Assembly: GCA_032358165.1 (NCBI GenBank)
Contig: JAALGY010000016.1
Location: 992,001 to 1,056,000, forward strand
Origin: Diplosphaera chodatii
Taxonomy: Eukaryota; Chlorophyta; Trebouxiophyceae; Prasiolales; Stichococcaceae
DNA length: 64,000 nt
Direction: 5' to 3'
Part shown: positions 44,301 through 56,700 of the stretch, in pieces
Layout: each line of letters starts with the position of its first letter
Numbering within the stretch: position 1 is the stretch's first letter
The notes under the pieces: model-generated
What the model saw: only the letters and a program-made list of their open reading frames with translations
Told to the model about the DNA's origin: nothing
Database searches by the model: none
Made by a program: the position numbers and the translations under genes

Positions 44301-46258
44301 GGGCTGTCCCCGCTACCGGTGTCAGCGCAGCTTGGGCTGCAGCCACCGCACATGCGGAGCAGCACGCGCCCCGCAGCCGCCAGCGGCGGCACGGACGTCG
44401 TCGACTTGACCCGTGCTGCGGTGGCGGCCAGGATCTTCGCCAGCCTCGCCGCACACCTCCGCACCTGCTGCTGTCCGGCGGCGGCCACGGCAGCCGCACA
44501 CAACCGGCCCATGCCGCCACCGTCGCTGTCGCCGCTGCCCTTGTCACCTGTGCTGCCGCCGCCGCCGCCAAAGCTGCCGCCGCCTGCAGCATGGGCCGCC
44601 AGCAGCACCATGGCCGCCTCGCGGTCGCTGCCGGCGCGCTGCTGGGGGCTCCTGCCCTGTAGCGGCTCTCACACCCAGCGGCACAGCTGCAGTGTCGCCA
44701 CGAGCGCGAGCCCTGCCACTCGTCACCGCTCCGTAGGAGACGCCTGCTCGGCAGCCAACAGATGACGTCATCCAACATGCAGTCTACGTGGCTGCTGTGC
44801 CACAGCACAAGCACGGCATGGTTGCAGATGATTGCGCGGAACAGAAGCGTCCTTGCATCGCGGATCAGCAGGTGGTCAGGACCTGAGTTCACCCAGCAGC
44901 TGGATCCAGCTGATTGTCAGCAACACGCTGGGCTGCTGGGCAGCTATCACATCCCTCCCACCTGGCTGCTGCGCGGCTGCAGCAGCAGGCCGCACGCGGC
45001 CCTAAACGCTGCCATCGAGGCGTCCAGCATGCTTTTCCCCAGGCTGACCAGCCGCCCATGGCCCTGCCCTGCAGCAGGCCGTCCTGCTGCGCTGCCGTCG
45101 CCGCTGCTGTTGCCGCTGCCAACACCAGGCCGGGATGCCAGGCAGACAGCCTGCAGGCCGACCGCTGCCTGCAGTATGGCGCTGCCCTCGGCACGCCGCG
45201 ATGTTGCGGCTTTCTGTAACAGGCCCGCCGCCAGGTGCGCGCAGTTCAGGTGCGGGATGCTCAGCGGCGCCGGCAGGCTGGCCGCATGTGAAGCGACCTG
45301 CAGGCAAGCCAGACTTTGAAGGCGCGGACCTGGGTCGATCAGATTCTGCCTGTGACCCTCGTACACCTGAACAGGTCCAGGCTGACGGATGTGATGTGGC
45401 AACATGAGTGGGTGACGCAAGCCAGCATGAGCGCACAAAAGCGGTGATGTGGTGGTCATACTACTAGTGTGGCTTGCCAAGCACTGTGCCGTGCAGCGCG
45501 GAAATGTGATGTGTGCACAAGACGGTTGCAGAGCGTCACCATCTTTCTGGAGACTGACCTGCACTGCGCACGGCAGAAAGGCAACGACCAGCTTTTCATT
45601 GTGGGCCGCGTCCTGCCGCTGCTGCTGCTGCGAAGCTGGATCCGCGCCTCGAAATGCTGCTGTGGCCACGACTGCGACCGCTTCAGGATGCTGCCGTGCT
45701 GCGTCCGCAGCAAAGCCCTCGTGCTGCATCGCGGCAGCAAACACATCGCTGTGTGCAACCGCCATGCTGCTGGCGATGTGCTGGACGTAATCTGCAGATG
45801 TGCTGCTGTCGCTATCCAGCAGCTTTGCGTACGCTGCACAGGCTGCTTTGGCTATGCTGCTGCCATACTGAGCCGGATTGCACAGGTGTAGCAGCAGCAG
45901 GATGCCGGTCACTAGGTTAGTGTCCGCCTGTGTTATGGCGGTGTGCACAAGCCTGTCGAGGGTGCCGCCTATCAAGAACCGCCTGCATGCGAGCAGCCTC
46001 CAACGTATGCGTTATGATGCGAGTGCTGTTGCCACAGGGTCGCGCATTCCTGCCCGCCTGAATGTGGCTCAGACCCAGACCACCACATGCGCATGCACGC
46101 TGTGAGGCTTGCCTCCTCGAGCCGTCGATGCACATGGCCAGCAACGCTTCGTGCGACTGCTGCCTGCAAGCTCGCAGCTCATGTTGCAGCTTCGCCTGCA
46201 GCTGCTGCGCATCGACCACGCCGCCGATCTGCCGCATGAGGAGCTGCGAGTCGTTCAT
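41357..46258 (-). CDS. tandem family protein, copy B, two in-frame TGA codons (possible pseudogene)
   Basis: Type II paralogue. Exons: 46113-46258, 45559-45982, 44962-45297, 44111-44743, 43776-43910, 43440-43580, 42601-43242, 42165-42314, 41788-41922 and 41357-41509 (965 codons in frame). Exon 4 contains TGA at 44723-44725 and TGA at 44669-44671. At the second, copies A and C have TGC in RWVCEPLQG. All other exons are open, including VVRDIAQLVDDMAALLAAS, VLESSGALLALCAALRLPP and the final basic SKAAKRAQQKAA. A CTACAG acceptor at 44657-44662 would skip both stops in phase and cost 29 codons, so the gene may still make protein. Introns 1 (gcaagc), 5 (gcaagt) and 9 (gcgagt) have GC donors. Confidence 0.8.
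44669..44671 (-). other. in-frame TGA in exon 4 of copy B
   Basis: The codon after R-W-V is TGA, where copies A and C have TGC (Cys). A second TGA lies 54 bp upstream in the transcript at 44723-44725, aligned to an Arg codon in copy D. Confidence 0.85.
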
Positions 46259-47050
46259 GCGTGCTGCGTTCTGAAGCGGACGGCAAATGTGATGCCTCAA
46301 GATCCTGAGCGTCAGCTCACTGCCTCTGTCATGTCGCTTGGACCTGTGAGCCCAGCAAGTGATGAGCTGATCGCGCTGACGTGCACAACATTCAAGCGTC
46401 TTGATGCTGGTTGAGAAGCTCTGTGCGGGTCAGCTGGCAGGCAAGGACTGATGTCGATCATCCACAGTGAGGCCACATCACGCAAACTGGTCAAACTGGA
46501 GGGCATGTGGGCCTGGGGCGTGACAGATAGATTGGTCACGTGCCCGGCAAGAGTTGTTACTGATCATGTGCTCGTACTACGCAGCTGAGCATCAGCTTCA
46601 GATCTTACACTTGTGGCACCCTTCACTTGTGCAATTTAGCACCATGTTGTCAGGACGAAAGACACCACATATACACAGCACATACAGCACTCCTCCTCTT
46701 CCTGACTACTGATACTCACACAGCGCCTGACCTATCGCACCATCTGCACATACAGACCCAATGAACGCACATCCCACATGCTATCAAAGCAGGCAAACGC
46801 AGCCGTTCAGGCATTCAGACACACTCTGACTCGTGAAAATGACGTACGCTGACCCGTGTATGTCCTACAATACATTCTGAGCCCTGTGTCAGGCTTCACA
46901 GGTAGGGAATAAGCTGCAGTTGCACTGATTGGTGATTGCACCAACAAGCCACCGCCGCACGGGCTAGTGGCCACGCTTGGCTTGCCAGCAGCATGCATGG
47001 AGGCGACGGCGGCATCCTCGCCGCTTCGACCAGTGGATTCCGTTCGCACA
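46259..47050. other. spacer between copies B and C
   Basis: Upstream flank of copy B and 3' flank of copy C. It is AT-richer than the exons, particularly at 46.55-46.8 kb. No exon, hairpin or repeat unit is recognised. Confidence 0.5.
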
Positions 47051-50000
47051 CTATGTGGATGTGCCGGCCTTGGCCTTCTGTCGGGCTCGCTTTGCTGCTT
47101 TCTTGCCGTTTGCTGGATGCGGTTTCGTTGTGACCTGGCCTGATGTGGCCTGCTGCTCTTCCTCCTGCATTGGCAAGCAACACGATGATGAAAGGAGGGC
47201 AAAAGTGGTTTGTCCGGTGACTGAGCAGGGAGGGGTGCATAGTCCGCATGTCACAAATAACAATATTGCTTTCGGGTCGACTGCGGCGAACACGTGCAAG
47301 CTTCCAGATTCCAGACAGCGTGCGATCCTCATGTGGCCAGCATGCACAGCCGCCAGAGAACCTTGAACACAGGCACTCCCAGCGCCATGACTCGCCTGCA
47401 GCAGCGCCGCCGCTGCTGCGTCGGCGGCGGCGATAGCGGCGGCGGTGGCGTCACCGGGCTCTGCCGCCGCCGAAGACGCGGCCTGCTGCCTGGGCAGGTC
47501 GGCCGCGCAGGTGGCGATGTGGCTGAGACCCCCCTGCAGCGCCGCATTCACCTGCACAAGTGGCACCACAGAGACTTGGCTGCCATTGGCCGGTTGAGGA
47601 TAGACAGACGAAAGTCTTTTGACTACCTTACTGACTACCTTATTACCCTACAACATGTCAAACAGATATTCCTGCTGGGTCTTGCCCACCATCTATGCTC
47701 AACACTGTGCAGAGGCCTCCCACCGTATGCGACAGTTGCTTCCGTGTCACGCCATCCCACCATGGATCCTCCAGCAAGCGTTGCCTGTACACCAGGAGTC
47801 GCAAGGTGCAAACCTGCCGAAACATCGGCTGCAGTCGGCGGGCATCCGCTGGCCCCAGCACCCGCTGCAGCCTCCCCTCGTATTCCCGCCAGCGGGCCGC
47901 GTACTCCCCCGAGTTGCTGCGGTCGACTGCGGCCGCGCCAGCCATGATTGCGCAGCCGCTCTGCAGCCCATAGAAGGGTGTGGTATAGCAACAGTGCGCA
48001 GTCTAAAATCGCGTGTGTGTCTCGATGTTGGCATGCAGAAAACTCAACTGAAGACATTGTGTATGTATGAAGACACTATGCATGCATGCAGAGCGCATAC
48101 AGACGTTCTGCACACCACATGTGAGTAACACCAACATGTGAGCATCGTCGAGCGTGCAGGTGCCTCACTGGGTGCTGGGTGTTTCACAGTCCAGCAGCCG
48201 AAGCTGTACACTTGCAGATGCTGCAGAGTCCACCATGTCGATTATGTAACACGCCTGACCGTTAGGAGGAAGGAGTTAGCTCGGCAAGATGGTACCTCGA
48301 TCAAGTCTGCTGCGAAGTCCGGCATGTGCATGGCGACCTCCCATGCATGCCTGGCAAGCTGTGCGCCCTGCCGCAGCAGCAGCAGCAGCATGTCTGGAGG
48401 CTGCCCTGCCGTGTCGCCAGCTGCGGCGTCGGGTTGCTGCACAGTGAGTGCAGCAGCAGCGGCTGCCAGCCCCGCCAAACCAGCTGCAGCTGTCGCCAGG
48501 AGCCGTCCGGCCGCCTGCAGCGCCGCCATGTGCTGCGCGGCGGCAGCCCTGGCCTCTCTGCTTCTGCTGCTTCCTGCTGCCCCTGCCTGCACCACGCCAT
48601 GCGCAGCGCCCTCCGCCTGGGCACCCAGCACCAGGCAGCACCGCATGAGCAGCATCAGAAGCGGCGCGTCTGCCACTGCGGCCGCCGCCGCTGCCGCCTC
48701 CCCCGGTGCTGCGACGCCAGGGCCCTTCGACGCAGTTGACAGCGGCGCGGCGCTTTTGCCCCCGGGCTGCACCGGCTGCACGGCAGGCGGGGCTGGGCTC
48801 ATCGCCAGCTCCCCGACAGCAACCGCTGCCGACAGCGCCTGGACTGCCAGCCTGCAGCCGCCTGATAGCCCCTGCATTTGCATCCGCGGGGAGCATCAAC
48901 CTTCAACGGGTGAACCGGCACAAGACGCCCGCTGTACAGCCTTCGTTTGGAACGCTCGCTGAACGCTCGCTGAGCACAGTGTCAGCAGCCGGCTGCCAGG
49001 TTCACCATTCGAGGTTGGCAGGACATCGCATACGGGTCCCAGCAGAGCCACAGCAGCAGTGGTGGAGGGTACGCACGGAGCTGGATTGGCGCTGCCCGGG
49101 CGCTTCAGGGGGGTGCGCCTTCGGTGCGCGCGTCATCTGGGGCGGCAGCTGCAGCGCGGCGCACAGCGCCGCCAGCGCTCCAGTGCTCTCCAGCAGCTGC
49201 AGGATGAGCACAGAGTATGCTTCACCGGCAGTGAAGACCAAGTTCGGACCAGAACCCGACCTTGGTCTCCGTGCCAGAGGCACTAGCATCTGCCACGGTG
49301 CCTGTGGCTCTGTTTTGTCCAATACCACCTGCAGACTAGGTCAACAAAATGATTTGCACGGCCACCATGAAACGCCCACTATCGCGTTGGTGCACCTTGG
49401 GAGGAGCGGCCACTCGCCTGCAGCGCCACGTCCGCTGCGGGCTTGCAGACCATGCACCATTGAATCAAAGAGTATTGTGCAGATTGCCCAAACCCTAGAT
49501 GCCTACCTGCAGCGCCGCGTCTGCTGCGGGTTTGCCGGCGCAGGCGCCGCCCAGCAGCTGCAGCACCGAAGCGGACAGCAGCGCCGCTGCGTCGTCCACC
49601 AGCCGCGCCACGGACTGCAGCAGGGTGACCGCGTCCGCGTCCGTTGACTGCGGGGCATGCGCAGCGTGTGAGTCAGGAGCGCGCTGACGCCACTGGTCGA
49701 CAGTTTGCCGATCGTTGGTTTCATGAGCTGCATCGGCACAGTCTCGCGGGCCGTGTGCTGAGACTCACACCCTGCGGCTGCATGTTCCACTACGGGATCG
49801 CTTCACCATCCATGGGTGGCCACTGAGCTGGCACTATACAGTCAGTCATCGCTTCGTCACATCCATGCCCGGCGCCCAGTACACGCGCCTCATGCTGCAG
49901 CAGGCACGGGAGGAGGTTGTGGCGGCCAAACCAGCTGGCTGCAAGGGCCAGCAGAGCAGCGGGCACAGCAACCCTCGTGCGCAGCAGCTGCGCCCCCCGC

Positions 50001-52078
50001 AGCGAGCGCACATGCTGCAGGCTGACCGGCCGGCTGCTGCTGTTCAGGCCGCCGCCGCTGCCGCCGCCGCCGCTGCCGCCAGCCTTGCTGTCCGACGTGC
50101 CACTGCCGGCGCAGCCTGGGCCGAAGCCGCCGCAAGCGAACCGCAGCGCCCGGGCCACGGCTGCCAGCAGGTGCGCGCCAAACTCCGGGCACTTGTGCCG
50201 GGCTGCTGCCGCCAGAATGTCAGCAAGGCCTACGGTGAAGCGCTGCATCTGCTTTTGGCCAGCGGCTGCTGTCGCGGCGGCGCACAGGCACTGTTTTGTG
50301 CCGCCGTCGTCGGTCAAGCTCCCTGCAATCCCGGCGAGCAGCGCGGCCATGGCGGCTTCGAGGTCGTTGGCGATCCGCTGGAAGTTGCTGCTGCCCTGTA
50401 GCGGCTCGCACACCCAGCGAGCCAGCTGTAGGATTGACTCCAGGGCGGCGTCTGCTGCCAGCTGCCGCTCCTTGGCATGTGCCTGTTTGCCACACAGCCA
50501 GACGACATGGACTGCAGACAGTGCTGACTGCATAGTCCAGAGCACCACGGTGGGTGAAGGATGATGAGCGCAATATGACAGGAATGCACATGTCTGGTGA
50601 CAGCGCAGGTTGGCAGTTCCAGCAACTCAGTCTGGACTTTCATGCAGCCCTAGTGGCATCAACTTCGGGGTGAGCCGCAGCTGAAGCCACAACCCCCTTT
50701 CAGGAAAACCAGCACAACCGAGTCACCCGGGTCCTATGGGCAGAGCACAACGGCTCACCTGGCCTCTGGAGCGCTCCTGCAGCAGGTGACGAGCTGCCTC
50801 CGCAGCCGCTTGCGAGGAATACAGCATCATCGTGCTGAGGTTTCGTGCGATGTCAGCCTCCCGCTGTGCAGCGGGTGCCCCGCCCATGCCGCTGTGGTCG
50901 CTGCCGGCTGCAATGGTGGCCTGGGAAGCCAGACACTGTGCCTGCAGGCCCACTGCCGCCCGCAGGATGGCGCCAGGCTCGGCCCGACGTTTTTCTGCGG
51001 CCTGGTTCAGCAGCATGGCTGCCAAGGCCGCTTGCTTGGTGAGCTGGCCGCTCAATGGCGGCTGCAGGCTACCGATGTAGGTAGCCGCCTGCATGCGCGT
51101 CAATGCAGGTGCAAGTGAGTGGCAAGTAGTCACTCCGTAGAGACATGCGGGTGACTAGTTGATCAGAAAGAGTGCATCGACATGCATGCGAGTATTCGAC
51201 ACCATGCCATGCTAGTCAGGCAGGGCCAGGTGTCAGACCAGTGCTGCTGATGCTGCTGCCATGCTGCAGCTTGAGTGTGCGCTTTACAATGCACCTATTC
51301 GTGATGTGCTCATCACACTACATCATGCTTATAGTCACACGTGCTCGGAGCCTGACCTGAAGAGCGCCTGCTTCAAAGGCGCTCAACAGGTCGTCGTTCC
51401 TCCGCACGGCATCCTGCTGCAGCTGATCAGGCGCGCTGCCTGGGCCTTGCCACGCCACAGCAGCCAGCACGCAGACCGCATCGCACCGCTGCTGTGCCAG
51501 CTTCGCCACGAGGCCAGTGTGCTGTGCTGCGGTGAGGATCACTGCGCTGTGCATGCTGGCCAGGCCTCTAGCCACAGCGCGCGCATCCTTTCTCAGCTGA
51601 GGGTGCGCGCCGTGGCCATCTGCCAGCAGTGAAGCTATGGCTGCGCATGCTGCCGCAGCTGTGTCGAGTCCGTACAGCACGGGGTTGCCGCACAGATGCA
51701 GAAGCAGATGGAAGCCAATGACCAGGTTGACTTCGGCGTCTGTCCCACCGTGCCGCCCGCGCACATATGCATCGAGCAACGTGCCTATCATGGACGTCCT
51801 GCATGCAGCATGAATTGCGCATGGGTAAGGCACATACCTTCGACGGATGCTGTGACAAGCGGAATGGCTGCCGTGGTCATCGAGTTATACGCAGCAGGCA
51901 TGTAGCCGACTCACCTGCTGCGGGCATCCACGCACAACTCCAAGAGCTCTTCATGTGCTGGCAGCTTGCAGCCGGTCAGCCTACGCTGCAGCTGCGTGTG
52001 CAGCTGCTGTGCATCAGCCAACTGCTGCACAAAGTCGAGCAGACCAGCCAACACTGCTGGCATGTTGAGCTGCTGCAT
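47051..52078 (-). CDS. tandem family protein, copy C (type II, unknown function)
   Basis: Ten exons: 51915-52078, 51357-51798, 50759-51088, 49883-50482, 49507-49647, 49077-49196, 48296-48871, 47814-47960, 47396-47551 and 47051-47164 (929 aa, in frame). It keeps the family landmarks: FVQQLADAQQLHTQLQRRLTG (exon 1), DTAAAACAAIASLL (2), ARWVCEPLQGSS (4), LVDDAAALLSASVLQLLGG (5), LLESTGALAALCAALQLPP (6), LQAAGRLLATAAAGLAGL (7), YAARWREYEGRLQRVLGPADARRL (8), and the final EEEQQATSG plus KKAAKRARQKAK. The upstream ATG was chosen; a second in-frame ATG 15 bases on would match the other copies' length better. Intron 1 has a GT donor here (gtgagt), whereas intron 9 is GC (gcgagt). Confidence 0.86.
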
Positions 52079-53144
52079 GAGTGAGATCGAAGCACGCTGT
52101 GGGCGTGCACCGTGACTCGCTGTCGTGTTGCGGTTGCTGTGCAGTCTGAACCTTGCAAAAGGTCATGTGACTGTGCCAATGTGGACCAGAATTAGATGCG
52201 ACATCCCCTCGATGCAAACCGCTTGCACACGCAGCCCAGCCCTGCAGTGGGCTTCTCGCAGGTGTTACGCTGATTGCAAGCCGACAACTCTGCCGAAGAT
52301 GCTCCTCAAGGCCAACTTCTGTTCATGTGGGTGGCAGTCATGCTGGCATGCACCGCGCCGCCAGGACATGCATTGTGTCACTGGCACGGCAGCTTTGCAC
52401 AGGTCTGATGGGTCAGCAGGCAACGGCGGTGATGCATTGCTTGCAGCAAACAGACCAACAATATTGTGCCTAAGCCCCAAGGCAAGGCAATGGTCACGTG
52501 CCATGAGTAATGAGTTAGTGGATGACGAGGACCACCTCCCAAAATTGCAAATTTGTCAGACCTTTGCGTACGCGAATGAGTCCTCACCGCCACTGAGCTT
52601 GGTCTTCCTAGTCTCTGAAATTAACATGCGGATGTATGCCAACGCTTCGCCGGCAGCATGTTTTGTTGGCGGCGAGTGACTGCCTGACTTTGAGAGAGGA
52701 GGGGTTGCCACAACGGTACTCCCTCCAAGCTATGCAGGACGTCCCTTGTAATTTATACTGTACAGCTAACGCCAGCAAAATGCAGTCCTACTCGTGCACA
52801 CACAGACTCTAAAATGCACGGGGATGGTACAGCAGCCTACTGTACCGCGGCGTCAGCATGTACAACCGTCTGTCTGCTCGCACGTGATACAGAAGCATAC
52901 ATCCACTCGCAGCAGAAATCACCGCAGACCCACGCTTGCGGTACTGATATCATACACACTGACGTCAGATTGGGCCGACAGGAGTGAAATAAGTTCAGCT
53001 GCACGAACACCGCTGCATGGGCCGCCCAGGCCGTGCTGTATGCCACTACCCACCTGCTACGCTACCTACTGCTAGCACACCACCAAGAACGCTTGGCAGC
53101 ATGGCCAGCGACACCGGCGTCAACACTGCGCCCTACGTGGGACC
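52079..53144. other. spacer between copies C and D
   Basis: Upstream flank of copy C and 3' flank of copy D. From about 52911 onwards it closely matches 58781 onwards, upstream of the stop of copy E. No independent gene is recognised. Confidence 0.55.
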
Positions 53145-53749
53145 TCACTGCCCACTGCTTATCGGTGCGGCGGCCTTGGCGGCCTTCTGCCGGGCACGCT
53201 TCGCCGCTTTGCCGCTGCCCGGCGGCTGCTGCGTCTTTGATCTGCTGTGGCCAGGCCCGCCGGCGGCGGCTGCTGCAGCTTCCTCCTCCTGAGAAGGTGA
53301 CCAAGATGCGACGTCAGCATAGCATATCCACCGATGCTGGTTTGACTATGCACGGGTGCAAGTAAAGCCCAAGCTGCTACACCGCAGCACAGGCGTGTTG
53401 CTGGAACTTCATGTCGGGTATCACTGCAAACCCCACGTGAGCTTTGCAGTACCCATGTGAACCATCGCACGCTGCTCACGAGCACCCAATGCAGGTTGAC
53501 TCAAGCAGGTGGCTATGCATGCTGCCACACTGTAGGTGTTGCTTCGTGCAATGCAGGCTCCGCAGCGTAAACCCGCCTGCAGCAGGGCTGCTGCCGCCAC
53601 GTCGGCAGCAGCGGCGGCGGCCGCGGCCGATGCTGTGCTGGCCCCTGCAGCTGGTGCTGCTGCCTGGAGTGCGGGCAAGTCAGCGGCGCAGGTGACCACG
53701 CGGCTGAGAGTCCCCTGCAACGCCTGATCGACCTGCAGGCGTGACAGCG
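52911..53749 (-). repeat. near-identical 3' block of copy D (partner 58781-59617)
   Basis: The 3' flank, last exon, 288-bp intron 9 and exon 9 of copy D match the same parts of copy E almost base for base. Intron 9 has the same length in both. Similarity drops a few bases into intron 8. Confidence 0.8.
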
Positions 53750-56700
53750 CTGAACATCAGTCGTGCAAGTGTGCTGCATCTTCGACAGGTTTGCCAGCGC
53801 ACTGTGTTGGCTCCGTGTGGAACTGGTCATCATCACGGCAGTGAGACTCGATTGCAGGGTTCGCATGCAGTCTGTGTTGCTGCCTTGGACATGGTGCCAT
53901 GCCAGTGTAGGTGGGGCGATGCAGTTGGGGCTGGGATCTGCGATGTGCGCACCTGCCGAAACATGGGTGCCAGTCGCCGGGAGTCCGCATGCCCGAGCGC
54001 CCCCTGCAGCCGCCCACGGTTGCTTTCCCACAGTGCAGAGTACCTCCCCAGGCTGTCCCTGTCTGCGACCGCCGCGCCAGCCATCACGGCGCAGCCGCTC
54101 TACAGCAGATACGCATGATGAGCATCAGTCTCCATGATTGTCAATGATCAGGCAGACCGACCAGGATGTCATGCTGTAATGGGGCAGACGTGGTTGTGAG
54201 TGCCTAACCAAACCACTCTGAAACTTAGGAGAGGACACTTGCTCTGCTGCACATGGCCCGGCAACGGTAACCCTGCAGTTTGGCAACAAGCTGAGCTTTC
54301 AACAAATCAGACGCTGAAGCAAGAGACTTGAACAATGCCTATAGATAGCCAGTCGATGAGTGTGAGCCAGAGCAGTACCTCGATGAAGGCCGCAGCAAAC
54401 TCCGGCATGGCCTCAAGCGTGCACGCGAACATCGCAAGCTCGGCGCCCTGCAGCAGCAGCGGCGCCACCTCCTGCTCGCATCCGGCAGCTGGGGGCCGGT
54501 CCGTGCCGGTGGCGGCAGAGCGCCGCTGCACCGCCGACGCGGCCGCCGCCGACGCGAGGCCTGCCAGGCCGGCGACGGCTGTCGCCATGAGCCGGCCGGC
54601 CGCCGCCAGTGCTGCCCGCCGCTCGGCGGCCGCCGCCCTGCCCTCCCTGCTCTTGCTGCTTCCTGCTGCGCCGGCTCTGGCGGCTTTCCGCTCCTGCAGC
54701 TCTGCCTCTAGGGCACCCGTCACAGATCTCTGCGCCTCGAACCCCAGCACCAGGCAGCAGTGCAGCAGCCGCGGCAGCAGCGCCGACCCTGCCGACGCCG
54801 CAGCGGGCGCCTCCCGCGACGCTGCTGCACCGCCGCCCGACGATGCTGTCCTGCTGCCCGAGGAATGCTCGGGCGTGGCAGGAGGCGGCGGCTGGCACAT
54901 CGCCAGCTCACCGGCCGCCACCGCGGCCGACAGCGCCTGCACCGCCTGGCCGCAGCCGCACGACAGCCCCTGCGATCGCGCTCATGCATGCTCAATAGCA
55001 GAGTGGTGTCGCCGTGCCATGGTCCCACATCAGCGTGCCATGCTGTAGCACCTATCAGCATCAGCTGGACACCACCAGCCGATACGCCTCAGCAAGACCA
55101 TTCCAGCAGCAGTGACACGAGACCAACGCTGCACACCTGCCGACCCAGCTGCCGCTCGTTGGCTGCTTCTGTCGGAGCAGCCGCTGACGCGGTCGTCAGC
55201 CGAGGCGGCAGCTGCAGCGCCCTGCACAGCGCTGCGAGGGCTCCCGAGCCGTCCAGCACCTGTGCAGCCGACAGGAGACGATGACAGGTGCCTCACACTG
55301 TGACCTGGCTGGCGCACATGCTGCCAGCAGAGCTCCCTTCTGGTTGATCCAGGCTGGCCCCATCCATGTACAGGTACCTGTGGAGGCTGCCGAAGCAAAC
55401 TATTCGGCTGAGCAAACTGAGTAACTACTGACTGAGCAACTGACTGACTGAGCAACTACTGACTGAGCAAACTGAGCAAACTACAGAGCAAAAGGGCAGT
55501 ACAGGCCATGCGCCAACCCATCCGACATCGAATGAAATAATACCTCAGGTGATCTTGAAGATCTTGAAAGGATTCCAAACCCTAGACACTCGCCTGCAGT
55601 GCCTCGTCTGCTGTGGCTTTGCCGGCGCAGGCGCCGCCCAGAAGCTGCAGCGCCGACGCCGCCAGCTGCGCCGCCATGTCGTCCACCAGCTGGGCAATGG
55701 CACATAGGAAGCCGGCTGCATTTTCGTCCTGCATCTGCAGCAGACAGCAGCATGGAATCAACTGCGACGCGCAGACCGGTGTAACCGTATTGTCGTGCAG
55801 CTGCCAACAAGTGCCAATGGTGTGGATCCCGAGCAGCCACTGACTGCAGAAACAGTAACTTCGAATTTGCACGAAGCGTAGGCAGCTGGCACACTGCAAG
55901 CTGGTTTAAGGCACATCACCATTCAGGCACATCACCACCCTGACCACCTGCAGCAGGCGCAAGAGTGGCCCTCTGCCCTCGTCATGCCAGCTGGCGACGA
56001 GGCTCAGCACCACGGCAGGCGCGACCACCCTCGTCTGCAGCAGCTGCGCCCCCTGCGGCGAGTGCAGGCGTGTCATGCTCAGCGGCACGCCGCCGCTGAA
56101 GCCGCCGCTGCTGCCGCCGCCCTCGCCTCCAAGCCTGCTGGAGCCGCCGCTGAGCCGGCTGCCGCCGTCGCCAGGGCTGACATCCGTGCCACCGGGGCTG
56201 AACCCGTCGCACAGGCACCGCAGCATGCGAGCCGCAGCCGCCAGGGGCTGCGCTCCCATCATCGAGTGCTTCTCTGCTGCGGCAGCGGCAAGGACAGTGC
56301 TGAGCCTTGAGGCGCACCGCAGCAGCTGCGCTCTGCCGGCGGCAGCCGCGGCGGCGGCACACAAGCAGGGCTCGCCGCTGTCGCTGCTTCCGCCGCTGTC
56401 GCTGCTTCCGCTGCTGCCGGTCGCCCCGGCCAGCAGTTGCACCAGGGCAGCCTCCTGGACGTCCGCGAACCGCTGGATGGGGCTGCTGCCCTGCCGCGGC
56501 TCGACCGTCCAGCGGCACAGCTGCAGCATTGTGGCAAGCGCAAGCCCGGCATCTCGCCGCTGCTCCGAAGGACACGCCTGCTCAGGTTGATGCATGGGAG
56601 GTGGCACTGCTGCATCGCACTCGGATTCACGGCATTGCACTGCATTGTTATGCAAGAGATGACTTACAACCCACATGCAACATATTCAAGAGGAACGCAG

